Positions 28,962-38,827 of a stretch of 64,000 nt of DNA are shown here, in pieces. The first letter of the stretch is position 1; each line of letters opens with the position of its first letter. Source of the DNA: Bacteroidales bacterium (lineage in GTDB: Bacteria; Bacteroidota; Bacteroidia; Bacteroidales; UBA932); assembly GCA_015060385.1 (NCBI GenBank), contig SUYO01000006.1, forward strand, positions 1 to 64,000, in the 5' to 3' direction. The notes beneath the pieces were generated by a model, which ran no database searches, had not been told where the DNA came from, and saw only the letters and a list, made by a program, of their open reading frames with translations. A program made the translations under genes and the position numbers.

Positions 28962-30311
28962 CTAGTCTTCCTTCCAGATGTAGACCTTGTCGCTGCGGCG
29001 AAGGCGGGACTCTTCGATGGCCTTGCAGGCAACTTCGCTGCATCCGTCGCCGCAGAGGCTGAGTGCCTCTTCGCGGGCGCCGGGAACCACCTTGCTCCAG
29101 TCGATGGCGATGGAGCAGTATGTGCCCTTGACGGCTTCCTGTACGGGCTTAAGGTCTACCCTGATCTCAGGAACAGCATATTCCACGCATCCCGAGGTAG
29201 GACCTATGATGAGGATCTTGTCCCCCACGCTCAGCGAGTATGACTCTACAAGTATCTCGGCGACGCCGAGCTTGCCGAACCAGTTGGTGATCTTTCCGCA
29301 GTAGACCTTCTTTCGGGTCGAGGTGCTGCCGTAGACGTCGCACCATTCTCCCAGGCGGGCTCCCTGATAGTAGCCGTCCCAGAATCCCCTGTTGAACACT
29401 TCCGAAAGCTCCTTCTTGAACGATGCCCCCAGCTCCGGCGTGTACGTGCCGTCACAGACTGCGTCTGCGGCACGACGGTAACATGAAGATACCCTCTTCA
29501 CATATTCTGCCGAACGGGCGCGTCCCTCGATCTTGAAGACTGTCACCCCCGCATCGATGATCTTGTCCATGAACTCGATGGTACAGAGGTCCTTAGGAGA
29601 CATTATGTATTTGTTGTCGATCTCAAGCTGCATGCCGGTCTCCCTGTCCTCGACCTTGTAGGCGCGGCGGCACAGCTGGTAGCATGAGCCTCGGTTCGCA
29701 GATGCTCCGTATTCATGGAGACTCAGGTAACATTTGCCGGAAATGGCCATGCAGAGCGCTCCGTGGGCGAACATCTCGATCTCTACAAGACGTCCCGATG
29801 GTCCGCAGATATGGTCACGGTCGATGACAGCCTTGATTTCCTTGACCTGTCCCAGGTTGAGCTCGCGGGCCAGCACGATGACATCCGCGAACTGGGCATA
29901 GAACCTCAGCGCTTCGGCGTTCGAGATGCTGAGCTGGGTCGAGATATGTACTTCGACTCCTATCTGGCGGGCATAGATTATAGCCGCCATGTCAGAGGCT
30001 ATGACTGCAGTGATGCCTGCTGCCTTGGCTGTGTCAAGGGTACGCCTCATGTCCTCAAGATCCTCTCCGAAGAGGGCGATATTGAGGGTGAGGTAGGTCT
30101 TGACCCCGTACTGCGAGCATATGCGTACTATTTCAGGGATGTCGGTCATCTTGAAGTTGTTGGCCGAGTGCGAACGCATGTTCAGCTTCTCGACACCGAA
30201 ATATACCGAATCCGCTCCTCCCTGGATGGCTGCGTGCAGGCACTCGAAGTTGCCTGCCGGAGCCATTATCTCGAGGCGCTGGCGCGCCGTTGTATTCGTA
30301 ATGGTACTCAT
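28962..30311 (-). CDS. U32 family peptidase / tRNA hydroxylation protein (TrhP-like)
   Basis: LEIMAPAGNFECLHAAIQGGADSVYFGVEKLNMR..., HGALCMAISGKCYLSLHEYGASANRGSCYQLCRRAY. Confidence 0.92.
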   Translation of the reverse strand: MSTITNTTARQRLEIMAPAGNFECLHAAIQGGADSVYFGVEKLNMRSHSANNFKMTDIPEIVRICSQYGVKTYLTLNIALFGEDLEDMRRTLDTAKAAGITAVIASDMAAIIYARQIGVEVHISTQLSISNAEALRFYAQFADVIVLARELNLGQVKEIKAVIDRDHICGPSGRLVEIEMFAHGALCMAISGKCYLSLHEYGASANRGSCYQLCRRAYKVEDRETGMQLEIDNKYIMSPKDLCTIEFMDKIIDAGVTVFKIEGRARSAEYVKRVSSCYRRAADAVCDGTYTPELGASFKKELSEVFNRGFWDGYYQGARLGEWCDVYGSTSTRKKVYCGKITNWFGKLGVAEILVESYSLSVGDKILIIGPTSGCVEYAVPEIRVDLKPVQEAVKGTYCSIAIDWSKVVPGAREEALSLCGDGCSEVACKAIEESRLRRSDKVYIWKED

Positions 30312-31288
30312 TATTTCCTTCTTCCTAAAAGCATGTCAGCATATCTGTGCAGCATTTCCGACCTGACCTTGCCGAGGTTGAGCCTGCCGACTGATTCCAT
30401 CGCCTGGGAGTGGAGCCTCTGTATTTCCTGAATAGCCTCTTCTCCTATACCGAGCTCTCCGTAGACAGCCTTGACTGCTGCAATCTTGGCAGCCTTTTCA
30501 TCATCAGTCGAAATAGGCATGGCAAGGGCTTCAGCCAGCCTTTCCGTACCGGCCTTTTCTATGGCGCGGGTAAGTAGCCAGCTCTTCTTGTTGTTAACGA
30601 TGTCTCCTCCGATGGCTTTTCCGAACACGGCAGGATCTCCGTATGTGTCAAGCCAGTCGTCAGCTATCTGGAATGCAAGTCCGAGGTCGTATCCAAACCT
30701 GTAGAGAAGATCGGCTTCCTGTGCGGAAGCTCCCGCTATGAGTGCACCCATCTTCGCCGAACAGGCGATCAGGACGGCTGTCTTCAGTCCGATCATCTTC
30801 ATGTAGTCGTCCATCGGTACGCTTTCAAGGTTTTCGAAGTCCATATCGTACTGCTGGCCTTCGCACACCTGTGCGGCTGTGTCGGAGAAAAGGGCCAGGA
30901 CTGCCGGCAGTGCGGATGCCGGGGCCTTGGCGATCATCCTGTAGCTTTCGATGGACATTACGTCTCCCGAAAGGATGGCGGTGTTCTCGTTCCATTTCTT
31001 ATGGATCGTAGGTACGCCGCGACGGACGTCGGCATTGTCCATTATGTCGTCATGGATCAGAGTGAAGCTGTGGAAGACCTCGATGGCCGCCGTCGGCGAA
31101 AGGATCTCTTCCGAGAATGAATCCTTGAACAGGGAATACGCTATGAGGCAGAGTCTCGGGCGGATTCTCTTTCCGCCGATTTCGATCATATATCTCAACG
31201 GGTCATAAAGACCGGCAGGTTCCTGAGTGAACTTCAGGTCTTCGAACATAGCCTTGAGGGTGGCTTCGATATGCTTTTCCTGTATCAT
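30311..31288 (-). CDS. Polyprenyl synthetase family protein
   Basis: GGKRIRPRLCLIAYSLF, FHSFTLIHDDIMDNADVRRGVPTIH, GLAFQIADDWLDTYGDP. Confidence 0.94.
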   Translation of the reverse strand: MIQEKHIEATLKAMFEDLKFTQEPAGLYDPLRYMIEIGGKRIRPRLCLIAYSLFKDSFSEEILSPTAAIEVFHSFTLIHDDIMDNADVRRGVPTIHKKWNENTAILSGDVMSIESYRMIAKAPASALPAVLALFSDTAAQVCEGQQYDMDFENLESVPMDDYMKMIGLKTAVLIACSAKMGALIAGASAQEADLLYRFGYDLGLAFQIADDWLDTYGDPAVFGKAIGGDIVNNKKSWLLTRAIEKAGTERLAEALAMPISTDDEKAAKIAAVKAVYGELGIGEEAIQEIQRLHSQAMESVGRLNLGKVRSEMLHRYADMLLGRRK

Positions 31289-31403
31289 AAAAATAAGTGC
31301 TTGACAGTATCAGGCAAAGGTAATGATTATTTCATTATATTTTTAATTGTATTCCATTTAACTTATTGGGCAAAAGTTTGTCCAATAAAAGATGAAACAG
31401 TAA

Positions 31404-32297
<894 letters not shown>

Positions 32298-32325
32298 ACA
32301 CACCACTGAATTTATTATTAATATC

Positions 32326-32691
32326 ATGAAAAAGTTAATTTTTGCGATTACAATCGCCAGCGCAATGCTTTTCTTCGGCACTTGCGACCTCAAGGCACAG
32401 GATTTCGGACAGATGCCAAGCCCGGAGCAGATGGCTCAGATGCAGGCTGACCAGATGAAGGATGTAGTCAAGCTCACTGATGCACAGTATCCTAAGGTTC
32501 TTGAAATCTTCAAGGACCAGACAAAGAAGATGATGGATATGATGGGAGGCGGAATGCCTGATCAGGAGAAGATGGCTGCACTCTTCAAAGAGCAGGATGA
32601 CAAGCTTAAGAAAGTCCTGACTGAAGACCAGCACAAGAAGTGGACTGAACACATGCAGCAGATGATGCAGAATTTTGGCGGAGGTTTCTAG
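32326..32691 (+). CDS. Small secreted Met/Gln-rich protein (Spy/CpxP-like architecture)
   Basis: Signal peptide; MPSPEQMAQMQADQMKDVVKLTDAQYPKVLEIFKDQTKKMMDMMGGGMPDQEKMAALFKEQDDKLKKVLTEDQHKKW. Confidence 0.7.
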   Translation: MKKLIFAITIASAMLFFGTCDLKAQDFGQMPSPEQMAQMQADQMKDVVKLTDAQYPKVLEIFKDQTKKMMDMMGGGMPDQEKMAALFKEQDDKLKKVLTEDQHKKWTEHMQQMMQNFGGGF

Positions 32692-32709
32692 ACTTTCCTC
32701 TTTACATGA

Positions 32710-32735
32710 ACAACGGGACCGCAAGGTCCCGTTGT
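32710..32735 (+). terminator. Rho-independent-like hairpin
   Basis: ACAACGGGACC-gcaa-GGTCCCGTTGT, 11-bp perfect stem. Confidence 0.75.
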
Positions 32736-32798
32736 CCGTATATAATTTCGTTTCTTTATTGTATCTTTGCACGGCAATATCTGATATCCGTTGAAGCA

Positions 32799-33743
32799 AT
32801 GATAAAAGGAGAAGCTACGGTTGTAAAACATACGGGAAGCCACTATATGCTGTCCCTTCTTCCGGAGTGGGACCTGTTTCCGGCTGTGCTCAGGGGCAAG
32901 ATCCGTCTCAAGGGCTCTTCCGCCACAAATCCTGTGGCGGTAGGGGATGTCGTTACCTTCGAGGCGGAAGGCGATGTTACGTTGGAGAATCCGGCTGTGA
33001 TAACCTCAGTAAAGCCCCGCAGGAACTATATCATCAGAAAGTCGACGAATCTTTCCCGGCAGTCCCATATAATCGCTGCCAATCTTGACAGGGCATTCAT
33101 AATAGCCACGATCGACTATCCGGAGGTCAAGCTCCCTTTCCTGGACCGCATACTTGTGACATGCGAGGTATACAATGTACCTGTCACTATAGTCCTCAAC
33201 AAGGTAGACCTTTACCGTGAGTCCCACAAGGAAATGCTCGAAGCCTTCCATGAAATCTATGAAGGTGCCGGATATCGGGTGATGGAGGTCTCGGCCCTGA
33301 CAGGGGAGGGGATAGAAGAGCTGCGCGAGGCGTGCAGGGGGCATGTATCCCTCTTTTCAGGAGTTTCGGGAGTAGGAAAGTCGTCGCTGATCAAGGCCCT
33401 CGACCCTTCCCTGGATCCCAGGGTGGGAGAGATATCGGAGGCCCATACCCAGGGAAAGCATACGACTACCTTCTATGAAATGTATAGTCTCTCGTCAGGT
33501 GGCTTCATCGTCGATACTCCGGGTCTGCGCGGCTTCGGTCTCGTCGACCTGAAGAAGGAGGAGATCGCCCTTTATTTCCCGGAGATGCTCAAGGCATCGG
33601 AAAACTGCCGCTTCACTCCATGTACCCATACCCATGAGCCGGGTTGTGCTGTGAAGGAGGCGGTCGAGGCGGGGGATATCAGTTATGACCGCTATTCTTC
33701 GTATCTTGGAATGCTGGATGAAGAGGGGAAGTACCGGTTATGA
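32799..33743 (+). CDS. rsgA: Ribosome small subunit-dependent GTPase A
   Basis: LNKVDLY, SGVSGVGKSSLIKALDP, HTTTFYEMYSLSSGGFIVDTPGLRGFGL, CRFTPCTHTHEPGCAV. Confidence 0.95.
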   Translation: MIKGEATVVKHTGSHYMLSLLPEWDLFPAVLRGKIRLKGSSATNPVAVGDVVTFEAEGDVTLENPAVITSVKPRRNYIIRKSTNLSRQSHIIAANLDRAFIIATIDYPEVKLPFLDRILVTCEVYNVPVTIVLNKVDLYRESHKEMLEAFHEIYEGAGYRVMEVSALTGEGIEELREACRGHVSLFSGVSGVGKSSLIKALDPSLDPRVGEISEAHTQGKHTTTFYEMYSLSSGGFIVDTPGLRGFGLVDLKKEEIALYFPEMLKASENCRFTPCTHTHEPGCAVKEAVEAGDISYDRYSSYLGMLDEEGKYRL

Positions 33744-35128
33744 AAAGCATCAACAAGGACATACTGAAGCTAGCTGTTCCGAGCATACTCGCAAACATCA
33801 CCGTACCGATAGTGGGTATGGTGGATATAGCGGTGGCAGGCCATCTTGACACAAGCGCGGCAGTAATGATCGGAGGAATCGCGATCGGCACCATGCTCTT
33901 CGACCTTCTTTACTGGAACTTCGGCTTCCTGCGCGTCGGCACCGGAGGTCTGGCCGCCCAGGCCTACGGAAGGGGAGACCGCAAGGAATGCGCGAAGATA
34001 TTCACCCGTGCGACAGGAATCGCCTTATCCTGTGCCCTGCTGCTGATTGCCATACAGTGGATTTTCGTCAAGGCTGCCTTTCTTGTCGTGGACTGTACCC
34101 CGGAGGTGAGGGAACTGGCTTCGCGATATTTCTTCATCCGCATATGGGCAGCTCCGGCAACGCTGAGCCTGATGGCCTTCAAGGGCTGGTTCATAGGTAT
34201 GCAGGACAGCGTGAGCCCTATGGTCACTGACCTTGTCGTGAACGGGATGAATGTGCTGATGAGCATCGTGCTGGCGCTCGGATTTACAGTCGGAGGATGG
34301 CATTATGAGGGAATGGGCTTCTCCGGAATCGCTGCCGGAACTGTCGTAGCCCAGTATTCGGGACTTCTGACGGCTGTTCTGCTCCTCATGTTCAGATACA
34401 GAAAGAACACCATGTCTGCCCTGCACAGGTCCGACCTTAGGGATGTGTTCAAAGGCAGCGAGACAAGGCGCTTCTTCGTGATGAACGCGGATCTTTTCGT
34501 GCGTTCCCTCTGTTTCATAGCCATATACATAGGATTTACCGTGATATCCGCAAGGTATGGAGACGTGCTTCTGGCGGTAAGTTCCATCCTTATGAAGATC
34601 CTTATGATATTCTCATATTTCACCGACGGCTTCGCCTATGCCGGTGAGGCCCTGACGGGCCGGTACATCGGTGCGAAGGACGGACGGATGGTTCGGCAGA
34701 CGGTCAGGTGGACCTTTGCATGGAGCATGGGAATCGCGGTGATATTCATGGGAATATACCATTTCGCCGGCGTCCCTCTGCTGAAGATGATGACTTCGGA
34801 CCAGGCTGTGGTTGCGGCGGCCGAGGCTTATCTGCCGTGGCTTCTGCTGATGCCGGTGATGGGATGCGCGGCCTTCACATGGGACGGAATATATATAGGT
34901 GCGACGGCATCCAAGGCCATCCGTAATTCGATGCTTTGGGCGGTTGTCGGCTTCTTTGCCGTGTGGCTTGCGGGAAAGGCCTTCCCGGATGTGCCGGCAG
35001 AAACGGCTGTACATATTCTGATGGGTGCGTATTTTGCCCACCTGCTTGCCAGGACCGTGTACCTGACGGTCAGATATAAAACTGTAGTACTGAGGGAGAA
35101 TGCCACGTCGCTTCGCTCCTCACATTGA
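33740..35128 (+). CDS. MATE family efflux transporter
   Basis: LKLAVPSILANITVPIVGMVDIAVAGHLD, GTGGLAAQAYGRGD, ~12 TM. Confidence 0.92.
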   Translation: MKSINKDILKLAVPSILANITVPIVGMVDIAVAGHLDTSAAVMIGGIAIGTMLFDLLYWNFGFLRVGTGGLAAQAYGRGDRKECAKIFTRATGIALSCALLLIAIQWIFVKAAFLVVDCTPEVRELASRYFFIRIWAAPATLSLMAFKGWFIGMQDSVSPMVTDLVVNGMNVLMSIVLALGFTVGGWHYEGMGFSGIAAGTVVAQYSGLLTAVLLLMFRYRKNTMSALHRSDLRDVFKGSETRRFFVMNADLFVRSLCFIAIYIGFTVISARYGDVLLAVSSILMKILMIFSYFTDGFAYAGEALTGRYIGAKDGRMVRQTVRWTFAWSMGIAVIFMGIYHFAGVPLLKMMTSDQAVVAAAEAYLPWLLLMPVMGCAAFTWDGIYIGATASKAIRNSMLWAVVGFFAVWLAGKAFPDVPAETAVHILMGAYFAHLLARTVYLTVRYKTVVLRENATSLRSSH

Positions 35129-35130
35129 CA
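35096..35130. repeat. Interspersed element forming the 3' end of the MATE gene
   Basis: gagaatgccacgtcgcttcgctcctcacattgaca; reverse complement TGTCAATGTGAGGAGCGAAGCGACGTGGCATTCTC resembles the widespread GCGAGGAGCGAAGCGACGTGGCAATCTC element. Confidence 0.7.
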
Positions 35131-35135
35131 TAGAT

Positions 35136-36500
35136 ATGGGATTATTTTCATTTTTCAGGATAAGCAAGCCTTCACAGGAGAAGGTGGCTCCAGAGAAGGA
35201 AGCCGATACATACAGGACCTTGCGTAACAGGACATTCTGGGGCGCTACTGTGGCATACAGCCTTTACTATGTGTGCCGTATGAGCCTCAGTGTTGTCAAG
35301 CAGCCTCTGATTGACGAGGGCATCCTCACTGCGGGAGAACTTGGAGTCATCGGTTCGGCCCTTCTTTTCGTATATGCGGTCGGCAAGTTTCTGAACGGAT
35401 TCATAGCGGATTACTGCAACATAAAGCGCTTCATGGCGACCGGCCTCTTCATGTCGGCGCTGGTGAACCTTCTGCTGGGAGTGCTGGGAGTGTTCCATGA
35501 CTACATGCCTCTTTCCACTGCAGTGATATTCTTCTCATTCGCCGTATTATGGGGAGTCAACGGATGGATGCAGTCGATGGGATCTCCTCCAGGAGTCATC
35601 TGCCTTTCGAGGTGGTTCCCTAAGTCCAAGCGAGGCACATACTACAGCATCTTCAGTTCCACTCCTTATATCGGAGAATTCCTTTCGTTCGTGATCACCG
35701 GTCTCATCGTGGGGGCGCTCGGATGGAAGGCCGGATTCATTGTGGCGGCCATCGCCGGCCTCATAGGGTCCCTGATCATCCTCTGGATGGTGTCGGACAC
35801 TCCTGAAAGCAAGGGCCTTCCTTCGGTACAGAAGCTCTCGGGCGAGGACCTCACCAGAAACGATACCCTGCCGACAAGGGATCTTCAGAAATATGTGCTG
35901 AGACATCCGGGTATATGGATAATCGCGATTTCCAGTGCCTTCATATACATAACCAAGTACGCGATAACCGGCTGGGGAGTGCTGTTCCTGCAGAAGGAGA
36001 AGGGCTTTGCCATCGAGGAGGCTACTCAGATAATCGGTTTCTATGCCTTCTCCGGAATGGTCGGAACCGTGCTTGCAGGATGGCTTTCAGACAAGGTGTT
36101 CAAGAGTGACAGGGTGAAGCCTACCGTCCTTGCAGGTGCGCTGAGCTTCGTTTCCCTTGCCTTGTTCCTCTTTACAGAGACAGGCTACATGATGAACGTG
36201 CTTTATGTCTCGGTCTTCAGTCTGTCCATAGGCGTGCTATACTGCATAGTTGCAGGTCTGATGGCAATCGACATAGTGCCGAGAAAGGCGACAGGTGCGG
36301 CATTGGGAGTCGTGGGAATATCCAGCTATGTGGCTGCAGGACTTCAGGACATAACCAGCGGCTATCTTATACAATTCAACACCACCCGGATGGATGGTGT
36401 CGATATCTATGATTTCGGACCGGTATCGTGGTTCTGGCTTGCTGCAGCGCTGATTTCCTTCATCCTTCCTGTATTGAACTGGAAGAAGATGAAGCACTGA
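35136..36500 (+). CDS. MFS transporter, GlpT/UhpT-like
   Basis: SLYYVCRMSLSVVKQPLIDEG, GKFLNGFIADYCN, GWMQSMGSPPGVICLSRWFPKSKRGTYYSIFSS. Confidence 0.9.
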   Translation: MGLFSFFRISKPSQEKVAPEKEADTYRTLRNRTFWGATVAYSLYYVCRMSLSVVKQPLIDEGILTAGELGVIGSALLFVYAVGKFLNGFIADYCNIKRFMATGLFMSALVNLLLGVLGVFHDYMPLSTAVIFFSFAVLWGVNGWMQSMGSPPGVICLSRWFPKSKRGTYYSIFSSTPYIGEFLSFVITGLIVGALGWKAGFIVAAIAGLIGSLIILWMVSDTPESKGLPSVQKLSGEDLTRNDTLPTRDLQKYVLRHPGIWIIAISSAFIYITKYAITGWGVLFLQKEKGFAIEEATQIIGFYAFSGMVGTVLAGWLSDKVFKSDRVKPTVLAGALSFVSLALFLFTETGYMMNVLYVSVFSLSIGVLYCIVAGLMAIDIVPRKATGAALGVVGISSYVAAGLQDITSGYLIQFNTTRMDGVDIYDFGPVSWFWLAAALISFILPVLNWKKMKH

Positions 36501-36506
36501 CCCGCC

Positions 36507-37268
36507 CTATCTTTCAAGCCACTTCAGGAAGTCGTCCACACGGGAGCGGCTTACCGTCATCTCGAAGGAGGCCTCCGGTCTGGAGATGATCTTCAGACGG
36601 CTTCCCATCTGCTTGACTATGCTGTCGATGGCTTTCATGGATATGATGCAACCTCTGGAAATCCTGAAGAATTTTTCAGGGTCAAGGTCTTCGCCGATCA
36701 CATCCAGTGAAGAGTCCACTATATATTTCTCTCCATCGAAGGTCACCAGCCAGTTGGTCTTTTCTTCAGAGTATACATAGGCTATGTTATCTGTCAGAAG
36801 AGGCACGATCCTGTCGTTGAACCTGACTATGTACCTTTCCTTGTATTCCTTCTTCGGAGCGTTGCTGCCGATGGCATTGAGAAGAGCCTCGACATCGACC
36901 TGGCCTCCGCTCATGCGGCAACGCGCCACAGCTCTCTTGAGGGCAGGGACATCCACAGGCTTGAGAAGATAATCAATGCTTCCGGTTTCAAAAGCCTTGA
37001 TGGCATAGCTGTCGTAGGCTGTCGTCATTATGACCTTGGCCTTGACTGCCGTCTGACGGAATATCTCGAAACATTCTCCGTCGGAAAGCTCCACATCCAT
37101 GAAGATTACATCTACGGAATTCATCGGGTCATCCAGCCATCTGACCGTACCTTTGACGGAGGTAGTGGTTCCGACTATCTCCATGTCGGGGAAGTTCTGT
37201 GTCAGGGTTCTGATAAGGCTCTTCTGAGCCATGATCTCGTCTTCAACTATCAGGACTTTCATTGCCAT
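36507..37268 (-). CDS. LytTR-family response regulator
   Basis: Receiver VLIVEDEIMAQKSLIRTL...VIFMDVELSDGECFEIFR...MTTAYDSYAIKAFETGSIDYLLKPVD, then LytTR domain RYIVRFNDRIVPLLTDNIAYVYSEEKTNWLVTFDGEKYIVDSSLDVIGEDLDPEKFFRISRGCIIS. Confidence 0.95.
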   Translation of the reverse strand: MAMKVLIVEDEIMAQKSLIRTLTQNFPDMEIVGTTTSVKGTVRWLDDPMNSVDVIFMDVELSDGECFEIFRQTAVKAKVIMTTAYDSYAIKAFETGSIDYLLKPVDVPALKRAVARCRMSGGQVDVEALLNAIGSNAPKKEYKERYIVRFNDRIVPLLTDNIAYVYSEEKTNWLVTFDGEKYIVDSSLDVIGEDLDPEKFFRISRGCIISMKAIDSIVKQMGSRLKIISRPEASFEMTVSRSRVDDFLKWLER

Positions 37269-37272
37269 AATC

Positions 37273-38631
37273 TTATAATAATGGTAGGGTTACACAATAT
37301 TCATCTTCAGTCCGGACTATTTCTATGGACTTTCCGGAAAGGTCCATGTACAATTGTCTGATGTACTGCTGTCCGAGTCCTGTGGAAGGACTCTTCGTCA
37401 CTTTCGGTATCACGTTGTTGCATACGTGGACGTATCCGTCTTTAACCGTTACCTTTATCGTCAGAGGTCTTTCAGGGCTGACGGAGTTGTGTTTGGTGGC
37501 ATTCTCTATGAGAAGCTGGATGGAACAAGGTGGCACAAAACGGGCCATCGCCTCCTCCGGTACATCTATCTCAGCTTCAAATCCTTCCGGGAAACGCACT
37601 CTCAGAAGGTCTATGTAACGTTGTACGAAATCTATTTCATCTCTCAGTTGGACAATCTCCTCATCTTCGCTCTTGAGCATGTATCTGTATATTCCCGCAA
37701 GCTTGTGAGTGTAGGTGCTTGCCTGTTCGGTCTTTTCCTCACATATGAGACAGTCGAGGATGTTGAGGGAGTTGAACAGGAAATGAGGATTCACCTGTCT
37801 CTTGAGCTTGAGATACCTGTACTGGGCCATGTTCGCCTTCTCCCTTTCCGTCTGCATCTCATGGCGGACCGTGATCGTGTAGTTTATTATGTAGACCAGA
37901 CAGTACATGGTCACCTGGGCTATCAGGGCTATCAGGAAGATCAGCATGAAACTTTCCTCGTTTATTCCGACAAGGAAGGTCTCAAGAAGGGCCGCAAGCA
38001 TCATGAAGGCAGAGTACAGCAGTACAGTCCTGACCTTAGAAGATGACTTTCTCCTTGTGGCGAATGACCTGATGAACATGATGTTGACACAGGCCAGTAT
38101 GATAAGGGCGAATGAATTGGTCATTACCCTGCGGATAATGTCCAGCATGACGTCCTGCGCCAGCGGGGACCTTGAGAGAAAAAAGACTATGATCAGTCTC
38201 AGGATGAATATTCCGGAAGCGACGAGCAGCACCCATTTCAGGTATGGGGCGGACGTGGTCTTTTCCTTTTTTCCCTCCTTTTGACCGAAGATGTTGGTGA
38301 TAGCGACTATGCACCAGCCCAGAATCTCGGTCGTGATGGCTGTCGATATGCCGTGTACCGCATAGGTGGAATGTATGAACGATTCAAGAACGGTGGCACC
38401 AAGGGTACCGATGAGAAAGCCGAGGATGTTCGTCACTATGATTATGGCGGCGGTAAATTCGATCTTCTGACCCTGTCTCATGCAGATGATGAGGGAAAGG
38501 GCCATGGTAAGGACGGTCAGCAGCAGCTCGTCGTCTATTCCTGCGGACCGGCAGCTCAAGGCTACGACTGCATGAAGCAGGGCGAATATATGTATGATCC
38601 AACCTAAACCAATGGATTTCATAAGTTTCAA
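37273..38631 (-). CDS. LytS/YehU-type sensor histidine kinase
   Basis: Multiple TM helices, then YRYLKLKRQVNPHFLFNSLNILDCLICEEKTEQASTYTHKLAGIYRYMLKSEDEEIVQLRDEIDFVQRYIDLLRVRFPEGFEAEI. Confidence 0.94.
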   Translation of the reverse strand: MKLMKSIGLGWIIHIFALLHAVVALSCRSAGIDDELLLTVLTMALSLIICMRQGQKIEFTAAIIIVTNILGFLIGTLGATVLESFIHSTYAVHGISTAITTEILGWCIVAITNIFGQKEGKKEKTTSAPYLKWVLLVASGIFILRLIIVFFLSRSPLAQDVMLDIIRRVMTNSFALIILACVNIMFIRSFATRRKSSSKVRTVLLYSAFMMLAALLETFLVGINEESFMLIFLIALIAQVTMYCLVYIINYTITVRHEMQTEREKANMAQYRYLKLKRQVNPHFLFNSLNILDCLICEEKTEQASTYTHKLAGIYRYMLKSEDEEIVQLRDEIDFVQRYIDLLRVRFPEGFEAEIDVPEEAMARFVPPCSIQLLIENATKHNSVSPERPLTIKVTVKDGYVHVCNNVIPKVTKSPSTGLGQQYIRQLYMDLSGKSIEIVRTEDEYCVTLPLL

Positions 38632-38690
38632 TCGTAAACAAAATTCGCCTCGAAGTTAACGATTTTGTTGAAATTTTCCAATTTTGCCTT

Positions 38691-38742
38691 TTGGTTCGTC
38701 CTAAAAATTGGACCGTTCGTCTGTAAGTTCGCGCAGTTCGTC
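38691..38742. promoter_or_regulatory. Three GTTCGTC direct repeats at 21-bp spacing (candidate LytTR operator)
   Basis: GTTCGTC at 38694, 38715 and 38736. The middle copy (ACCGTTCGT) fits the LytTR half-site consensus [TA][AC][CA]GTTN[AG][TG]. Confidence 0.7.
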
Positions 38743-38827
38743 GACCATATTAATAAGGTGTGAAAGTTAATGTTTAATTTCGTGGACTTATAAAATTTTG
38801 AAAAACGTAACCAAATCAAGCATTAAA

